From: Arabidopsis thaliana
Lineage: Eukaryota > Streptophyta > Magnoliopsida > Brassicales > Brassicaceae
Reading direction: 5' to 3'
Assembly: GCF_000001735.4 (NCBI RefSeq)
Contig: NC_003075.7
Span: 8,495,001 to 8,559,000, forward strand
DNA: 64,000 nucleotides
Part shown: positions 10,761-22,781 of the stretch, piece after piece
How the letters are laid out: each line of letters starts with the position of its first letter
Position numbering within the stretch: position 1 is the first letter of the stretch
Notes under the pieces: generated by a model
The model's input: the letters and a program-made list of their open reading frames with translations, nothing else
What the model was told of the DNA's origin: nothing
Database searches by the model: none
Position numbers and translations under genes: made by a program

Positions 10761-12364
10761 CTTATTTTACCAATAAAGCTTTTGGCCTCTTTGAAGAACA
10801 TATTCATTTTTAGTCTCTATTAAATCGCGGTGTATTGTGCTGAAGTATTTTGTGCTCTAAATCCCTACTTTCTAGGTGATATTGGTTTGTAGTCCAAAGA
10901 GTGTGATTGTATATCTTTGATTTATGCAATAAACATTATTTTCTAGCTAGGACATATTTGAAATACATGATATATATATGTATTGTTATCACTAACATAT
11001 GTCTAAACATCACTTAAAATTTAGAGGGAGTACTATTGTTATCACTAACACATGTATTGTAGAAGGAGTACGATTGCTATCACAAACACATGTATTGTTG
11101 CCATTTTAGTCACAGTTTCTAAATATGAGCTTTGTCTGTTACCCTAAATGTTATTGCTCAATGTTCACCATAAACTTTTGCGCAGAGTGTCGCGTCTCTA
11201 TCCACTTTTTCTTTTGCCGGTAATTTTACGAAGGGAATTATCGCCTTTCTCAAAAATTTCTCTATTTTTAAGTTGCATACTTGTAAATCGTTTTGGTATT
11301 TCTCTTTTAATATTCCAGAACATATGTTGTGAAAGCTATAGACAAACATTTATATGCTGGCTGAAATCTGGAAGACAGTTTCTAGCAAGAGTCAAACAAA
11401 TGTCTAGAGAAGTCAAAGCAACAATGATAATGGAAATTAACTAACACCTACTTTTCTTAATCAAACTAGTGATTCACTAATTTAAATGTGAGATTGACAG
11501 AAAAATTCTGCAAACTTTATTAAATTTAGTGATTCTTATAGACTTGTTTAGAAGACAAGTCATCAGTTTTTTTATAGAATGTAGTATTGTTTTGTGATAA
11601 TGAATTTGTAGTTTTTGTTCGCAAGTTATACTAAATATTAATTGATATGTGCATGAAATGAAGGTCAAATAATGGTAGAAGGGGACCCTTGAACAAGACC
11701 ACCTTTGTCTCCATTTCCACAAATCACAACCTCATGTCCCTTTAGAACATGGAGCCAATTATTGCAACTCCTTGCCCTCCCATAGTTTTGTTTAAATATG
11801 TCAAATCTTTATTTTCATATACAAAAATCATTGGTATCCTGCAATAAATATTTTCATCAACGTGGACTTAACACATCTAAAAACATATCATATCAAAAGT
11901 CACAACCCTACTATTTATTTTGGTCTAAGAATAATATGATTCAATTCATATTATTTTCAAAATTCGGTTTGAGATTATCCTTATAGCTTGAAATCGATGA
12001 ATTATGTGGTGCATGCGTTAATTGCAATAGGGTCTTCATTAGAGATTATTTTTTGTTTTGATTATAAGATAATGTACTACTTTTCTTGATTGTACGTTAA
12101 TGTAGTTCCAAGTGTAATAATGCATTTGCTCTAGCACTTCTCAATTTCTCTAGAATATAAAATATTAATTGTCCCAATTCTATAGAGCCAACATATAAAC
12201 CCCACCATGCAACAGATGTATTATTACGTGTATATAACTAACAATTAGCTTTGGTATTCAACATTCTCATATTCACGAAAGCATTCCATTCCAAATTAGA
12301 GAATCATAATTTCAAAAACGTTGAATCATTTTCTTTCTCGTTCAGAGCTCTAGATTAGTCAATA
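10761..12364. other. AT-rich spacer with short repeat cluster
   Basis: I see no convincing gene in 1.6 kb. Three imperfect copies of a unit containing ATTGTTATCACTAACAxATG lie at 10979-11003, 11031-11065 and 11068-11100. The open frames at 11148-11444 (plus) and 11477-11722 (minus) have no recognisable domain and AT-driven composition. The last 100-200 bp should be the promoter and leader of the DUF1677 gene. Confidence 0.5.
10979..11100. repeat. Three imperfect tandem copies of a 35-50 bp unit
   Basis: The units share ATTGTTATCACTAACAxATGT-like cores; copies two and three are also joined by a GAAGGAGTAC / GAGGGAGTAC motif. GAGGGAGTA-type motifs often mark ends of small degenerate DNA transposons in plants, but no inverted partner was found. 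Confidence 0.55.
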
Positions 12365-12679
12365 ATGGAGATTGAATCGGTGACGTGCGAGTGTTGCGGC
12401 TTAATGGAAGATTGTACACAACACTACATTAGTAAAGTCAAAGCTAACTTCGCCGGGAAATGGCTTTGTGGGCTTTGCTCCGAGGCGGTAAGCGACGAAT
12501 TCAGCCGTAGTTCGAAGACGGTGGAGGAAGCTGTTAATGCACACATGTCGTTTTGTGGCAAGTTTAACGCTAACCCCGCAGAACTCGTCGCCGACGGCAT
12601 GAGACAGATGCTACGAAGGAGGTCCGGTGAGTTATCACCGAAGATGTCCAAGAAGTTCGGAAGATCTAACACCACATAA
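12365..12679 (+). CDS. DUF1677 cysteine-rich small protein
   Basis: Single exon, 104 residues. The N-terminal half has the DUF1677 arrangement of cysteines: CECCGLMEDC near residues 8-17, then WLCGLCSEAV near 33-42 and a later FCGKF near 62-66. The pattern suggests a small metal-binding fold. A basic C-terminus (RRRSGELSPKMSKK) follows. Function of the family is not established. It is convergent with the PPR gene, with only 114 bp between the two stop codons, so the 3' UTRs probably overlap. Confidence 0.9.
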   Translation: MEIESVTCECCGLMEDCTQHYISKVKANFAGKWLCGLCSEAVSDEFSRSSKTVEEAVNAHMSFCGKFNANPAELVADGMRQMLRRRSGELSPKMSKKFGRSNTT

Positions 12680-12793
12680 TTCATGTAGTCATCTTTTTCT
12701 CACTTTTGCCTTAAAGTTTTGGCTAATGTAAAGTATAATAAAAGTTACAAAATTAATACTTTGAGCAAAATTAATATTTATTTGTTACTAAAC

Positions 12794-15050
12794 TCACCAG
12801 TAATCTCTGCAAGAACACAGACCGTTTTTATAACAGTGAAACCTAGTTCGATCTCTCACTATGATCTCTCGTTCATACACTTTAGAGACGAGCTTGAAGA
12901 AAAGGTGACAATCCTCACACACCCTTAGATTCTTCACTATTCTAATAACACCGCACGAGTCTTTCTCTTCTTCTTTTTCCTCATTCATCAGACCGAAGCA
13001 GAGCGCGAGCTTTTCGCTATGCCATAGAACCAAATCCTTCTTTTCTTCCTCCTCTACATCCACCAAAACGCTACCACAGTCTGGAACGTAACCGGCTAGC
13101 TTCAGTTTACTTACAACCTCGTCTAGCTTCGCATAAATCTCATTTGATTGCTTATGTCTCTTGTCACCGATGAGAAACTCGTGTGATTTCCCGTTTTGGT
13201 CAATCCGGCTAAGACCTTTCTCCTTGAACACATTCTTTTCCTCCATTACACGTCTTATGTTCCTTACGTCCTCCCATCTCTGTTCTCTAGCGTATATATT
13301 GGACATTAACACAAGAGCCCCGTCATGATCAGGCTCCAGCTCGAGGATACGTTTGGCTGCAAATTTGCCTAACTCAAGCTCACCATGGATTCTACAAGCT
13401 GACATCAGTGATCCCCATATGACTACATTAGACGCTACTGGCATTGATTCTATAACCTCAAGAGCTTCTCGTAAGAGATTAGCTCGGCCAAAGAGATCCA
13501 CCATGCATCCATAATGCTCAAGTTTTGGAGTAATATTGTATTCATCAGTCATTGATGCAAAGATCTTTTTACCTTCTTCAACTAGTCCTGAGTGGCTACA
13601 ACCATAGAGAACTCCTACAAAAGTGACTTCATTGGGCTCGACATTTTCCTGTTTCATTCGGGCAAATAAGCTAAGTGCATCACTGGCTTCTCCATGCATA
13701 GATAACGCATTGATCATAGAGCTCCACGACACTACATTCCTCCTTGGCATCTTCTCAAACACGTCTCTTGTTGCATCCAAACCTCCACATTTCGCATACA
13801 TGTTAATGAGGGCATTATTTATTGACAACTCTGATTCCAACCCGTTAACATGTATGCAACTGTGAACCCATTTCGCTTTATCCAGAATACCAAGGTTAGC
13901 ACAAGCAGATATAACACTGAACATGCTAACCACATCAGGTTTGATCCCAGAGCAACACATTTCCTCAAAAACTCTTAAAGCTTCTTGAGGATAATCACTT
14001 TCAACATAAGCCGAAATCATTGTGGTCCAACACACCAAATCTTTCTTTTCCGTTTGGTCAAATATAACCTGAGCATCATCGAGTCTCCCACATTTTGAAT
14101 ACCCAGAAACCATGGCAGTCGAAACAAACAAGTTTCTCACTGACATCTTCCTAAAAAACTCCCTTGCCATATCCATACAACCAGCTCCAGCATACATAGT
14201 AACAAGAGCAGTCAACAAATGAGTATCCATCCTAACATCATTTTCTATCAAAAACTCGTAAATAGCTCTGTTATATCTCATATTCCCAGTACGACCACAT
14301 GCAGAGACAATGTTACAGAGAATCATTTCATCTGGCATCACATTAGAATCCTTCATCTCCTCAAAAAGCTTAAAGGCTTCATCTACAAGACCGAATCGGC
14401 AATACCTACAAAAAAGTTAAAGTTAACAACTTTTAAAAAAGAAAACACTAAACAACATTTCACTCTGTTTATGATCCTAACCTCTCAATCATAGTATTCC
14501 ACGTAACAACATCTCTATGCGACATTTCGTCGAACACATTGCGCGCGTAGTTAATTCTACCACAAGACGCGTACATATCCATAAAACCAGTCTCAACAAA
14601 AGGGTCGCACAAAGTCGCAATCTTGAACGCAACGCCGTGAAGCTCCATACCCTCGAACAAGGCCGAGACTTTGGAAACTGCTTTAAGAATCGGAAGGAAG
14701 CTGAATTGATCAAGACGACCACCAACATGTCTAATCCTCTGATAGAACAGAATCGTCGCTCTAGGTTCACTGGAACGAGATAGATCCCGGAGAAATGGAT
14801 TGAAGACGATGGATTCAGGCGGAGAGGGAATAGATGAAAAGACATTGAGAGCGTAGCTGAGATTGATAGAGGAAGAAGAGACGGAGAGGTTAAAGAGAAA
14901 GGAGTTGAGTTTGTGGTTGATCACTGTACGGAGGATGTGAGCATGGAGTTGCTTGATGTGGTTGAGTGATTTGCAGAATGAGAGTTTCTCTAGAATTGTA
15001 TTCGCGGCCGTTGACGCTATTGGCGGCGGAAGTGTCATCGGCGTATACAA
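12794..15050 (-). CDS. DYW-class pentatricopeptide repeat protein (PPR, PLS subfamily)
   Basis: Exons 15050-14482 and 14405-12794 (minus order) are joined by a 76 bp GT-AG intron that splits an Arg codon. They give 726 residues from the first ATG. A second in-frame ATG four codons in (before TLPPP) gives 722 and is the start I recall being annotated. The body is a run of P, L and S repeats, with repeated NALINMYAKCG- and VVSWSSMINA-like segments. E and E+ motifs follow, then a DYW deaminase-like domain: the zinc-binding HSEKLAL signature, a late CxxC (CEDCH) and the terminal DYW tripeptide. This class binds organelle RNA and specifies C-to-U editing. The N-terminus is compatible with mitochondrial targeting but not decisive. 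Editing sites are unknown to me. Confidence 0.95.
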
Positions 15051-15982
15051 TTGAATTTAAAAGAATCATCATCACACGTAACACATAAATCGATATATTC
15101 TTTTAAAAAATATTGATACCAAAGAAAATAATTGAATAAGTATTACTGAAAACAGTTTATATCATATCTGATAGACTGATACAGTTGAATTGCTGATACC
15201 AAACAAAAAAATGTTTAAAGAATTTCTATAATATCTGATACAGTTGAATTTTATCAATTTCTACATCCATATTCCATATTACTGATATTTAAATTATCAA
15301 ATTGAGTATAGGATGATTTTGACATATACAAAAAAAAATTAATTTTGTCACAAGATTGCTAACTTTATTATATCATACGATTTCATAAGTAGTTTTTTTT
15401 ATAAAGATTATAAATAATTCACTTTTATTGTTTACATATCATATAAAAAAGTCTAAATTTCATAATAAATCGTCAATACTTATATTCGAAGGTTTTTGTG
15501 CGTAGAAGTAACTATTGAAGGGCAATATTCTTGCAAATACAACGATTATGTTTAAGAAACATAAAAGTTAGGAAAGATATTGTTTAGAAATATTTAATAA
15601 TGTAAATATTAAACGGATAAATAAAAGTTACGTAAATGTTTTTTTTTGGAAGGGAGGGGGGTTTCCCTATGTTTTGACGAAAAATGTACAGTTTAAAACC
15701 TTTCTCTCAGTCTGTTGGTTGGCTCCATTCGCAGCTTACTGTTTTCGTCAACCAAATTTTGTTTATCCATTTCTTAAATCATCACTTAATCATTGCCTAG
15801 TTCTAATCCCAAAGTTGGATCAGAAATCCAAATTTCAAAGTCGTTATACAGAGCCGTAGCTTTCTGGCAATTTTGATTCCCACCAAAAAGGTGATCACTT
15901 TATATTAGATTCCTCATCTTTTCTCCTATTAATTTTGACCCATTCGCTTCTTATCACTCTCACACCCAAAAAAAAAAGACCC
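15051..15982. other. AT-rich spacer between PPR gene and HSP20-like gene
   Basis: This is the divergent upstream region of two genes. Two imperfect copies of a CTGATACAGTTGAATT-containing unit occur at about 15166-15205 and 15222-15262. The open frame from 15674 to 15859 has no domain. TATATTAGATTCCTC near 15900 could serve as core promoter for the HSP20-like gene; its ATG is at 15983. Confidence 0.45.
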
Positions 15983-16441
15983 ATGAAAATCCACCCATTA
16001 CCCAGAAACGAAAATAACAACAATCTGATCCATCACGCTCGTGATCCGACCCGAGAACCCGGAAAGAAGCTCCGTCGTCTCCCACATATCTTCAGCCGTG
16101 TTCTAGAGCTGCCCTTGAAGTCAGACGCTGACGTGGCTGTTGAAGAGAGTCATGACTGCTTCAGGTTCGTCGCGGAAACAGACGGGGGAGGAGGAGGAGG
16201 TGTGAGGGCTTACATGGTTGAGATTCATCCTGGTGTGACCAAGATTCTTGTGAGAACCAATGGTTCATCGTCTCTTGGTTTGTCGCTTGATGAGCTTGAG
16301 CTTGACGTGTGGCGTTTCAGGCTACCGGAATCAACTAGGCCTGAGCTCGTTACCGTGGATTGCGACGGCGATGGAGAATTGATTGTCACTGTGCCTAAGA
16401 TTGAAGACAATGGTAGAGATTTGATAGTGCTTGTACAGTAA
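15983..16441 (+). CDS. HSP20-like (alpha-crystallin domain-like) protein
   Basis: Single exon, 152 residues from the ATG at 15983. The frame extends upstream to a TTG at 15935 but the first ATG is chosen. A basic N-terminus precedes a region beginning RVLELPLKSDADVAVEE. This is followed by beta-strand-rich segments, including a Gly-rich loop (GGGGGG) and WRFRLPESTRPELV, matching the HSP20-like fold. The classic GVL motif of true small heat-shock proteins is replaced by GDGELIVTVPK, so chaperone activity is uncertain. Plant proteins of this branch are poorly characterised. It is convergent with the coiled-coil protein gene (145 bp between stops). Confidence 0.85.
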   Translation: MKIHPLPRNENNNNLIHHARDPTREPGKKLRRLPHIFSRVLELPLKSDADVAVEESHDCFRFVAETDGGGGGGVRAYMVEIHPGVTKILVRTNGSSSLGLSLDELELDVWRFRLPESTRPELVTVDCDGDGELIVTVPKIEDNGRDLIVLVQ

Positions 16442-16586
16442 TCTAATGTGTTTGTGATCAAATGAGAAAAATCTTGACTTTTTTTATCTAATGGTTATCA
16501 AAGTTAAGATCTTTTTGTTTCTTTATGAAAATATGGATACAGAGTAGGTTTTGCCTTATGTAACGTAACATCAATTGGTTTTAGTT

Positions 16587-18532
16587 TTAGAGATAAAATC
16601 CTTTGAGAGGGGCAAATTTATTGAGGATCTCTGATTCACGTTTAAGAGCATTGTCTTTCTTCATTTCCCATTCAGGTTTCTTCAAGTTAGCTGCTTGAAC
16701 TTCTTGAACCACTTTAGGGATTGAGTTCGCTACCATCTTCTGACCAAAGATTAGATCAACCTTCTCTTTCCCCTTGTTACTGATGCAGCGGGTAAGCTCG
16801 GTTCGTTTAGCTTGAAGCTGAGCGATTTGCTCGTCAATTTGACGGATTGTCTCTGAGTTTCTATCGACTTCCGTTTGGATATTGCCTAGCTTGTCCTTTA
16901 AGTCGCTGTATTCGTACTTGAGAGATGCGACCTTCGCTTTGTTAAGCTCGAGAGCGGAGAAGAACCTATCTGCTTCTACTATCATGCTTTGGTTCTCTTG
17001 AAAAACTTCGCTGAAAGTTGGAATTTCTTCGATTAGCTTCAACCTCACTATTTCTTCAGCTGATAGGCTTGGATCTTTCTTGAGTTTAGCTGCCAAGCTT
17101 GCCATCTCCGTAGCTTCATTAGACATGAACAAGGAAGAGAAATCTTTCTCCAGAAGCGATGAAAGCTTCATTCGAGCTTCTGTCCATTCGTAATCTCTCA
17201 CTGGAGAGCTTGCACTAACGGGAAGTGATGATGAAGACTCCTGTCCTGCTTCTGAAGGCTGTTGCTGAAGAAGATTCTCTAGAGAGTTCAGATAACTGTC
17301 AAACTCTTCTGGGTTTATATCCACAGGAGGGTGAGAGACTGCAATGACACCGTTCATAGAAGAAACATAGATATGCGGAACAAAAGCCTCTTCTTCTTCT
17401 TCTTCGTCTGCATAGTTACCTCTGCGTTTCTTCATCCTCTTGCTGCCTTTCTTTGCATCTGATTCCTTGTTTTCTTCAGTCAAGTCAAACACATCACCTT
17501 GTTGCTGTCTTGTGTAACGTTTCGAGGAAGATTCCCGAGCTGACTTATGTTCAGCAGCTGGTGTTGTTGTGGCTGTCTTTTTCCTGTTGCTAGCTCGCGG
17601 AGTTGCTTTAGGTTCATTAGTCTGTATCTGCACCTGTTTTCTCTTCCTCTGGCTGTAACGCGAAGTTGATCCTTCTTTTTTTACATCCTCAGCATCCTCA
17701 TCTTGATTCTGTCCTTCTTTGGATGTCTCTTCAAACAGAGACGCAGCATCAACTACAGAAAAAAAGAAACATCATTCATGTGTTGCAGATAGAGTTTTAT
17801 GGCTGACGCAACAGAAGAGTGTTAGTTGCTACCTCTTTCTGCAGGCTGAAACAAAGCCGGAATGTTCCAGGTAAAAGATGCAAAGAATGCATTAGCATCC
17901 ATATCAGGGAAACTAGTTTCGAGATAACGCGAAAGAGTGTTTTTGCTTGCAAAAGATTTGGGTACATTCTTGCCCTTAAGCCTCTCCGGGAGAATGAGTA
18001 AGCGATCCTTATGGAACCCGGCATTATTCACTCTCCTCCCAACTCTCCAAGTCCAAACATCGCCGGGGCTCGGGAAATCGACAGGTGCAAACGGCAAACC
18101 TTGACCACTAGAAGCTGGCGGAATCGCCGGGAGTTGATTCAAATCAGTGAAGGAGCTTCTGTCACCATTAACCTTCACATCATCACCATCACCATCACTG
18201 TTGAATCCGTTTTCCCGATAATAGTCATTCTCAACCGGGACTGGTTCAGTCTCCTTGCTTCTATTACTCATTGACACTACTGATTCACCATCAAATCTGT
18301 GCAGATTCATAAATGTGATTGAATCAAATAACATAACTTAACTAATTGCTTTGCAGTTATAATCACATATATTCATTACTCTATTCCCAATAACAAAACA
18401 AAATCGATCATGACTCAAAGTTTCCTAGAATCAATGCAGAGAAACCTATACAGAAGTGTAAACATATTGATAGTTCTTAATGAATTGAATTTACCCAGGA
18501 GAATTTTGACCTATCTCTTGATCCATATCCAT
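16587..18532 (-). CDS. Coiled-coil protein of unknown function
   Basis: Start codon is at 18530-18532 and the stop codon ends the frame at 16587. Exons (minus order) 18532-18495, 18296-17833 and 17752-16587 give 555 residues. The middle (about residues 90-160) contains a compact conserved-looking segment (PGDVWTWRVGRRVN through FTWNIPALFQ). A long basic and acidic linker follows with a nuclear-localisation-like stretch KGSKRMKKRRG. The C-terminal third has a heptad-like coiled coil (KAKVASLKYEYSDLKDKLGN onward) and ends in KGFYL. Nothing identifies an activity; a nuclear or cytoskeletal scaffold is possible but unproven. A telobox-like AAACCCTAA lies just upstream of the start. Divergent from LOI1 (415 bp). 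Confidence 0.85.
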
Positions 18533-18946
18533 CGAAGCAGACCAAAAACCCTAATTCCTGCGATAGATAAACACCCAAATAAACAAAGCAAAGGATGAAT
18601 TCTAATCTATAACAATGTTAAGGGAACAAACCCACACAAATTAAAAGTTAAGTTGATTAGAAATTTCTCCAGAATGCAGATAAAGATACGAACTTTGGAG
18701 AGTCAAGAACAGAGTAGCCGATCTTATGCTTCAACTACAACAGATTACAAATTTATCAAACTCATTCGTTTCTTATATATCCTCTTTTCGATCAGATTAG
18801 TCCTACAAACAGAGGTGGAATAACAGTTATACCCTTTTAGTTTGTTTTTGTTTACACAGATGAAGATTGAAATTACGATTATACCGTTCAATGTTTCTTC
18901 TTCACCGACTTGAAAGCTATGACCTTTCCGATCACCGGCGTTAGTT
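18533..18946. promoter_or_regulatory. Divergent promoter region (coiled-coil gene / LOI1)
   Basis: 414 bp between two divergent start codons. An AAACCCTAATTC telobox-like element at about 18546-18557 lies within 30 bp of the minus-strand start. Teloboxes are common in promoters of genes active in dividing cells; the link is inferred. Confidence 0.45.
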
Positions 18947-21275
18947 ATGAGCCTCCTCTCCGCGGACGCACTTGGGTTACTTCTCAAGAATGCAATCTCC
19001 GCGAGTTCCATGCGTTTGGGTCGCGTCGTTCACGCAAGAATCGTCAAAACCCTCGATTCACCACCACCTCCGTTTCTCGCGAACTATCTCATCAACATGT
19101 ACTCAAAACTCGACCATCCGGAATCAGCCCGACTCGTTCTCCGACTCACTCCTGCACGAAACGTCGTCTCTTGGACTTCACTTATCTCCGGACTTGCTCA
19201 GAACGGTCATTTCTCCACCGCTTTGGTTGAATTCTTCGAGATGCGACGAGAAGGTGTTGTTCCAAATGACTTCACTTTCCCTTGTGCTTTTAAAGCTGTG
19301 GCTTCTCTGCGTTTACCCGTTACTGGGAAGCAGATTCATGCGCTTGCTGTGAAGTGTGGTAGGATACTTGATGTGTTTGTTGGGTGTAGTGCTTTTGATA
19401 TGTATTGCAAAACTAGGCTTAGAGATGATGCACGGAAGTTGTTCGATGAAATTCCTGAGAGGAACCTTGAAACTTGGAATGCTTTTATATCTAACTCTGT
19501 GACTGATGGAAGGCCTAGGGAAGCTATTGAAGCGTTTATTGAGTTTAGAAGGATTGATGGGCACCCGAATTCGATAACTTTTTGTGCTTTCCTTAATGCT
19601 TGTTCGGATTGGTTACACTTGAATCTAGGAATGCAGTTACACGGGCTTGTGTTACGAAGTGGGTTTGATACAGACGTCTCTGTTTGCAATGGGTTGATTG
19701 ATTTCTATGGAAAGTGTAAGCAGATACGTAGCAGTGAGATTATCTTTACTGAAATGGGAACTAAAAATGCTGTTTCTTGGTGTTCATTGGTTGCTGCATA
19801 TGTGCAGAATCATGAGGATGAGAAGGCGTCTGTATTATATTTACGCTCAAGGAAGGATATTGTTGAGACCTCTGATTTTATGATATCAAGTGTTCTGAGT
19901 GCGTGTGCTGGTATGGCTGGTCTTGAGTTGGGAAGATCGATACATGCTCACGCTGTGAAGGCGTGTGTTGAAAGGACTATATTTGTTGGAAGTGCCCTCG
20001 TTGACATGTATGGAAAATGTGGATGTATAGAAGATTCAGAACAAGCGTTTGATGAGATGCCTGAGAAGAACTTAGTGACTCGGAATTCATTGATCGGAGG
20101 ATATGCTCATCAGGGTCAGGTTGATATGGCATTGGCTTTATTTGAAGAAATGGCACCACGTGGATGTGGTCCAACTCCAAATTATATGACTTTTGTGTCC
20201 TTGCTTTCCGCTTGTAGTAGAGCAGGGGCTGTGGAAAATGGTATGAAGATATTTGATTCGATGAGGAGTACTTATGGCATTGAGCCAGGGGCTGAGCATT
20301 ATTCATGCATCGTGGACATGCTAGGGCGAGCGGGAATGGTAGAACGGGCTTATGAATTCATAAAGAAAATGCCAATTCAACCGACAATTTCGGTTTGGGG
20401 TGCTCTTCAGAATGCTTGTAGGATGCATGGTAAGCCACAGCTGGGATTACTAGCAGCTGAGAACCTTTTCAAACTCGACCCTAAGGATTCAGGCAACCAC
20501 GTTCTGCTTTCCAATACGTTTGCAGCGGCTGGGAGGTAAATGAACCGCATTGATTCTATTCAATTTTTATTCATCTTGTTAGGTTGAAATCATATTCTAA
20601 TCAATTCAAAAGAAGCCACACGATGCTTTGTAAACAAGAGCCACCCAAATGTTTAGAAGAAAGACTACAAAACTAGGAGTATCTGAGCATTATCTGAATC
20701 GAGTTTTAAATAGATGAAACTTGTGTTAAACATGAAGCAGGGGAGACCAACCATTTATTTTGTCTTCAGTTACTTATGATCTAACTATATTATAACTAAT
20801 CAATGATAGGTGGGCGGAAGCCAACACCGTAAGAGAGGAGCTGAAAGGCGTAGGGATCAAGAAAGGAGCCGGATACAGTTGGATCACAGTGAAGAACCAA
20901 GTCCATGCCTTTCAAGCCAAGGACAGATCCCACATACTGAACAAAGAAATTCAAACAACGCTGGCCAAGCTAAGGAACGAAATGGAAGCTGCAGGGTACA
21001 AACCCGACCTGAAACTCTCGCTTTACGATCTGGAGGAAGAAGAAAAAGCAGCAGAAGTCTCGCACCACAGTGAGAAACTGGCTCTAGCATTTGGATTGTT
21101 ATCTTTACCACTCAGTGTCCCAATCAGAATCACCAAGAACCTTAGAATCTGCGGAGATTGCCACAGCTTCTTCAAGTTTGTCTCTGGGAGTGTTAAACGA
21201 GAGATCATTGTGAGAGACAATAACCGGTTTCATCGGTTTAAAGATGGGATATGTTCTTGTAAGGATTATTGGTAA
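18947..21275 (+). CDS. LOI1: DYW-class PPR RNA-editing factor LOI1/MEF11
   Basis: Exons 18947-20535 and 20810-21275 give 684 residues, equal to the length I recall for LOI1/MEF11. About a dozen PLS-type PPR motifs precede E/E+ motifs and a DYW domain. That domain has the HHSEKLALAFGLL signature, the CGDCHSFFKFV zinc ligands and a terminal CSCKDYW. LOI1 is known as a mitochondrial C-to-U editing factor; loss alters sensitivity to lovastatin, an inhibitor of the isoprenoid pathway. The single intron (274 bp) splits an Arg codon at the start of the E region. A competing ATG-started frame at 18972 (126 aa) is out of frame and is a shadow. Confidence 0.97.
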
Positions 21276-21530
21276 TCTTTATTAGTTTAGGCTTAACATT
21301 TATTTATATCTTTGTACTATAAACTTAGTCGATTATGATCAAAATCTTCTAATTTCAAGACTTGGTAAAATCCGCGTTATAAAAACATATAAAAAAATTG
21401 GATCCAGCTACATTATGGACATTGCATTCACTACGTGACCTCCTCTTAAGTCTTAATACACGTATTTTTGCATGTATAAATAAGCATTGCCTCCTTAATT
21501 ACATTTGATTAAAAACTAAACAAACCAAAA

Positions 21531-22079
21531 ATGTCTAATTTTCTAAGGAAGAAGCTACACCTCTGTTTCTCCTCTTCCGGTGGTCTCTCACCGTCGATTC
21601 CTTCCTCTCCGATCATCGTATCAAATCACAACGCTCAATCTCATCCTCATCACACTCCCTCAATCTTCATCAACAACTTCAACTCTCTTTACGATCAGCT
21701 CTCTGTTTCTTCTCCCCTCCACCGCCGTCACAGTTCCGAGAACCCCGCCGGGGTGTTCTCCACTAACCGCCGCGAAGAAGAAGAAGAAGACGAAACCACC
21801 ACCTCCGTTTCGAAGCTTTTAAGCGGCGGGACGGCGATAATGAAGCACATAGAGTCACCGGATCCGTACAGAGATTTCGGAAGATCGATGAGAGAGATGG
21901 TGGAAGCTAGAGATTTAACGAGAGACGTCGTCGCCGATAGAGAATACTTGCACGAACTGTTATTCTGTTATCTCTATTTGAATCCGAAACATACTCACAG
22001 ATTCATCGTCTCTGCTTTCGCCGATACGCTCCTCTGGTTACTTTCTCCGTCGCCGTCGCCAGAGCATTTTTTATCCTAA
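21531..22079 (+). CDS. OFP11: OVATE family protein 11, transcriptional repressor
   Basis: Single exon, 182 residues. The first half is low complexity, rich in Ser, Pro and His with an acidic EEEEEDE stretch. The C-terminal OVATE domain (about residues 110-172) includes DPYRDFGRSMREMVEAR, LHELLFCYLYLNPKHTHRFI and a final DTLLWLL. OVATE family proteins act in the nucleus as repressors, often with TALE homeodomain proteins, and affect organ shape and wall formation. The single-exon structure is normal for this family. Confidence 0.95.
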   Translation: MSNFLRKKLHLCFSSSGGLSPSIPSSPIIVSNHNAQSHPHHTPSIFINNFNSLYDQLSVSSPLHRRHSSENPAGVFSTNRREEEEEDETTTSVSKLLSGGTAIMKHIESPDPYRDFGRSMREMVEARDLTRDVVADREYLHELLFCYLYLNPKHTHRFIVSAFADTLLWLLSPSPSPEHFLS

Positions 22080-22247
22080 ATTTAAATTTTTTCAAATAAA
22101 TATTTGGGCTTTATAAGGCCCATAATAATTGTAGCAACTCTTACTATACTCATTGCTGTATCTGATCATTTACTTCAGTCTTCAGATATCTGAATTATCC
22201 ACAAATCTAAAATTGAGAAAACTTAAAAAAGTTCCCAATTTCGAAAA

Positions 22248-22781
22248 ATGTCACTAACCGCACAATTCTCGCCGCCGGTCACCGGAATAACCAGGAGTCT
22301 CCGGGATACAAAACCGTCACTGTCTAATCTCCGTGTATTTCCGGTTTACACTGAGATAAGAACTATGACGACGAGTAATCTGAGGAAATCGGCGTGTTTT
22401 GTGGCTAAGGCTATAGAACAGAGACGAGATACAGCTGGATCTGAATCGGAATCAGAAGCGACTCCGTCACCGGCGGAAGAGAGTGGAAGCGGAGAAGATA
22501 AGGAAGTGGAGATTAGCGCGATAGGAGCAGAGATAAAAGCAGCGATGGAGCAGAGGAAAACGGCGGAGGAAGAGAAAGGGAAGAACGAGTTTCTTAGTGG
22601 AGTTGCGGAGGAAGTGAAGGAGATTGAGTGGCCGGCGTTTCAGAAAGTTCTCGGAACTACCGGCGTCGTGCTCGGTGTTATCGCTGGCTCTAGCGTCGTC
22701 TTGCTCACTGTCAATTTCCTTTTGGCTGAACTCTCTGATCGAGTGTTCATCGGAAGAGGTGTTCAAGACTTCTTCAGCTGA
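22248..22781 (+). CDS. SECE1: Plastid SecE-type preprotein translocase subunit
   Basis: Single exon, 177 residues. A Ser/Thr/Arg-rich N-terminus (about 1-50) is consistent with a chloroplast transit peptide. An acidic spacer follows. The C-terminal third carries the SecE signature EVKEIEWPAFQKV, then one hydrophobic transmembrane helix (about residues 142-166: TGVVLGVIAG and VVLLTVNFLLA). SecE with SecY forms the thylakoid cpSec channel, used with the ATPase SecA. The domain order and single helix are as expected for plant SECE1. It is convergent with OASA1. Confidence 0.95.
   Translation: MSLTAQFSPPVTGITRSLRDTKPSLSNLRVFPVYTEIRTMTTSNLRKSACFVAKAIEQRRDTAGSESESEATPSPAEESGSGEDKEVEISAIGAEIKAAMEQRKTAEEEKGKNEFLSGVAEEVKEIEWPAFQKVLGTTGVVLGVIAGSSVVLLTVNFLLAELSDRVFIGRGVQDFFS

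Noticed and set aside
11148..11444. 98-codon plus-strand frame
   Set aside because: The hydrophobic, Leu/Phe-rich content is what AT-rich spacer yields by chance; a similar frame exists antisense. No domain or splice context.
18910..19352. Overlapping frames at 18910-19230 and 18972-19352 as extra genes
   Set aside because: Both are alternative frames of the LOI1 first exon, which closes to a full DYW PPR protein.
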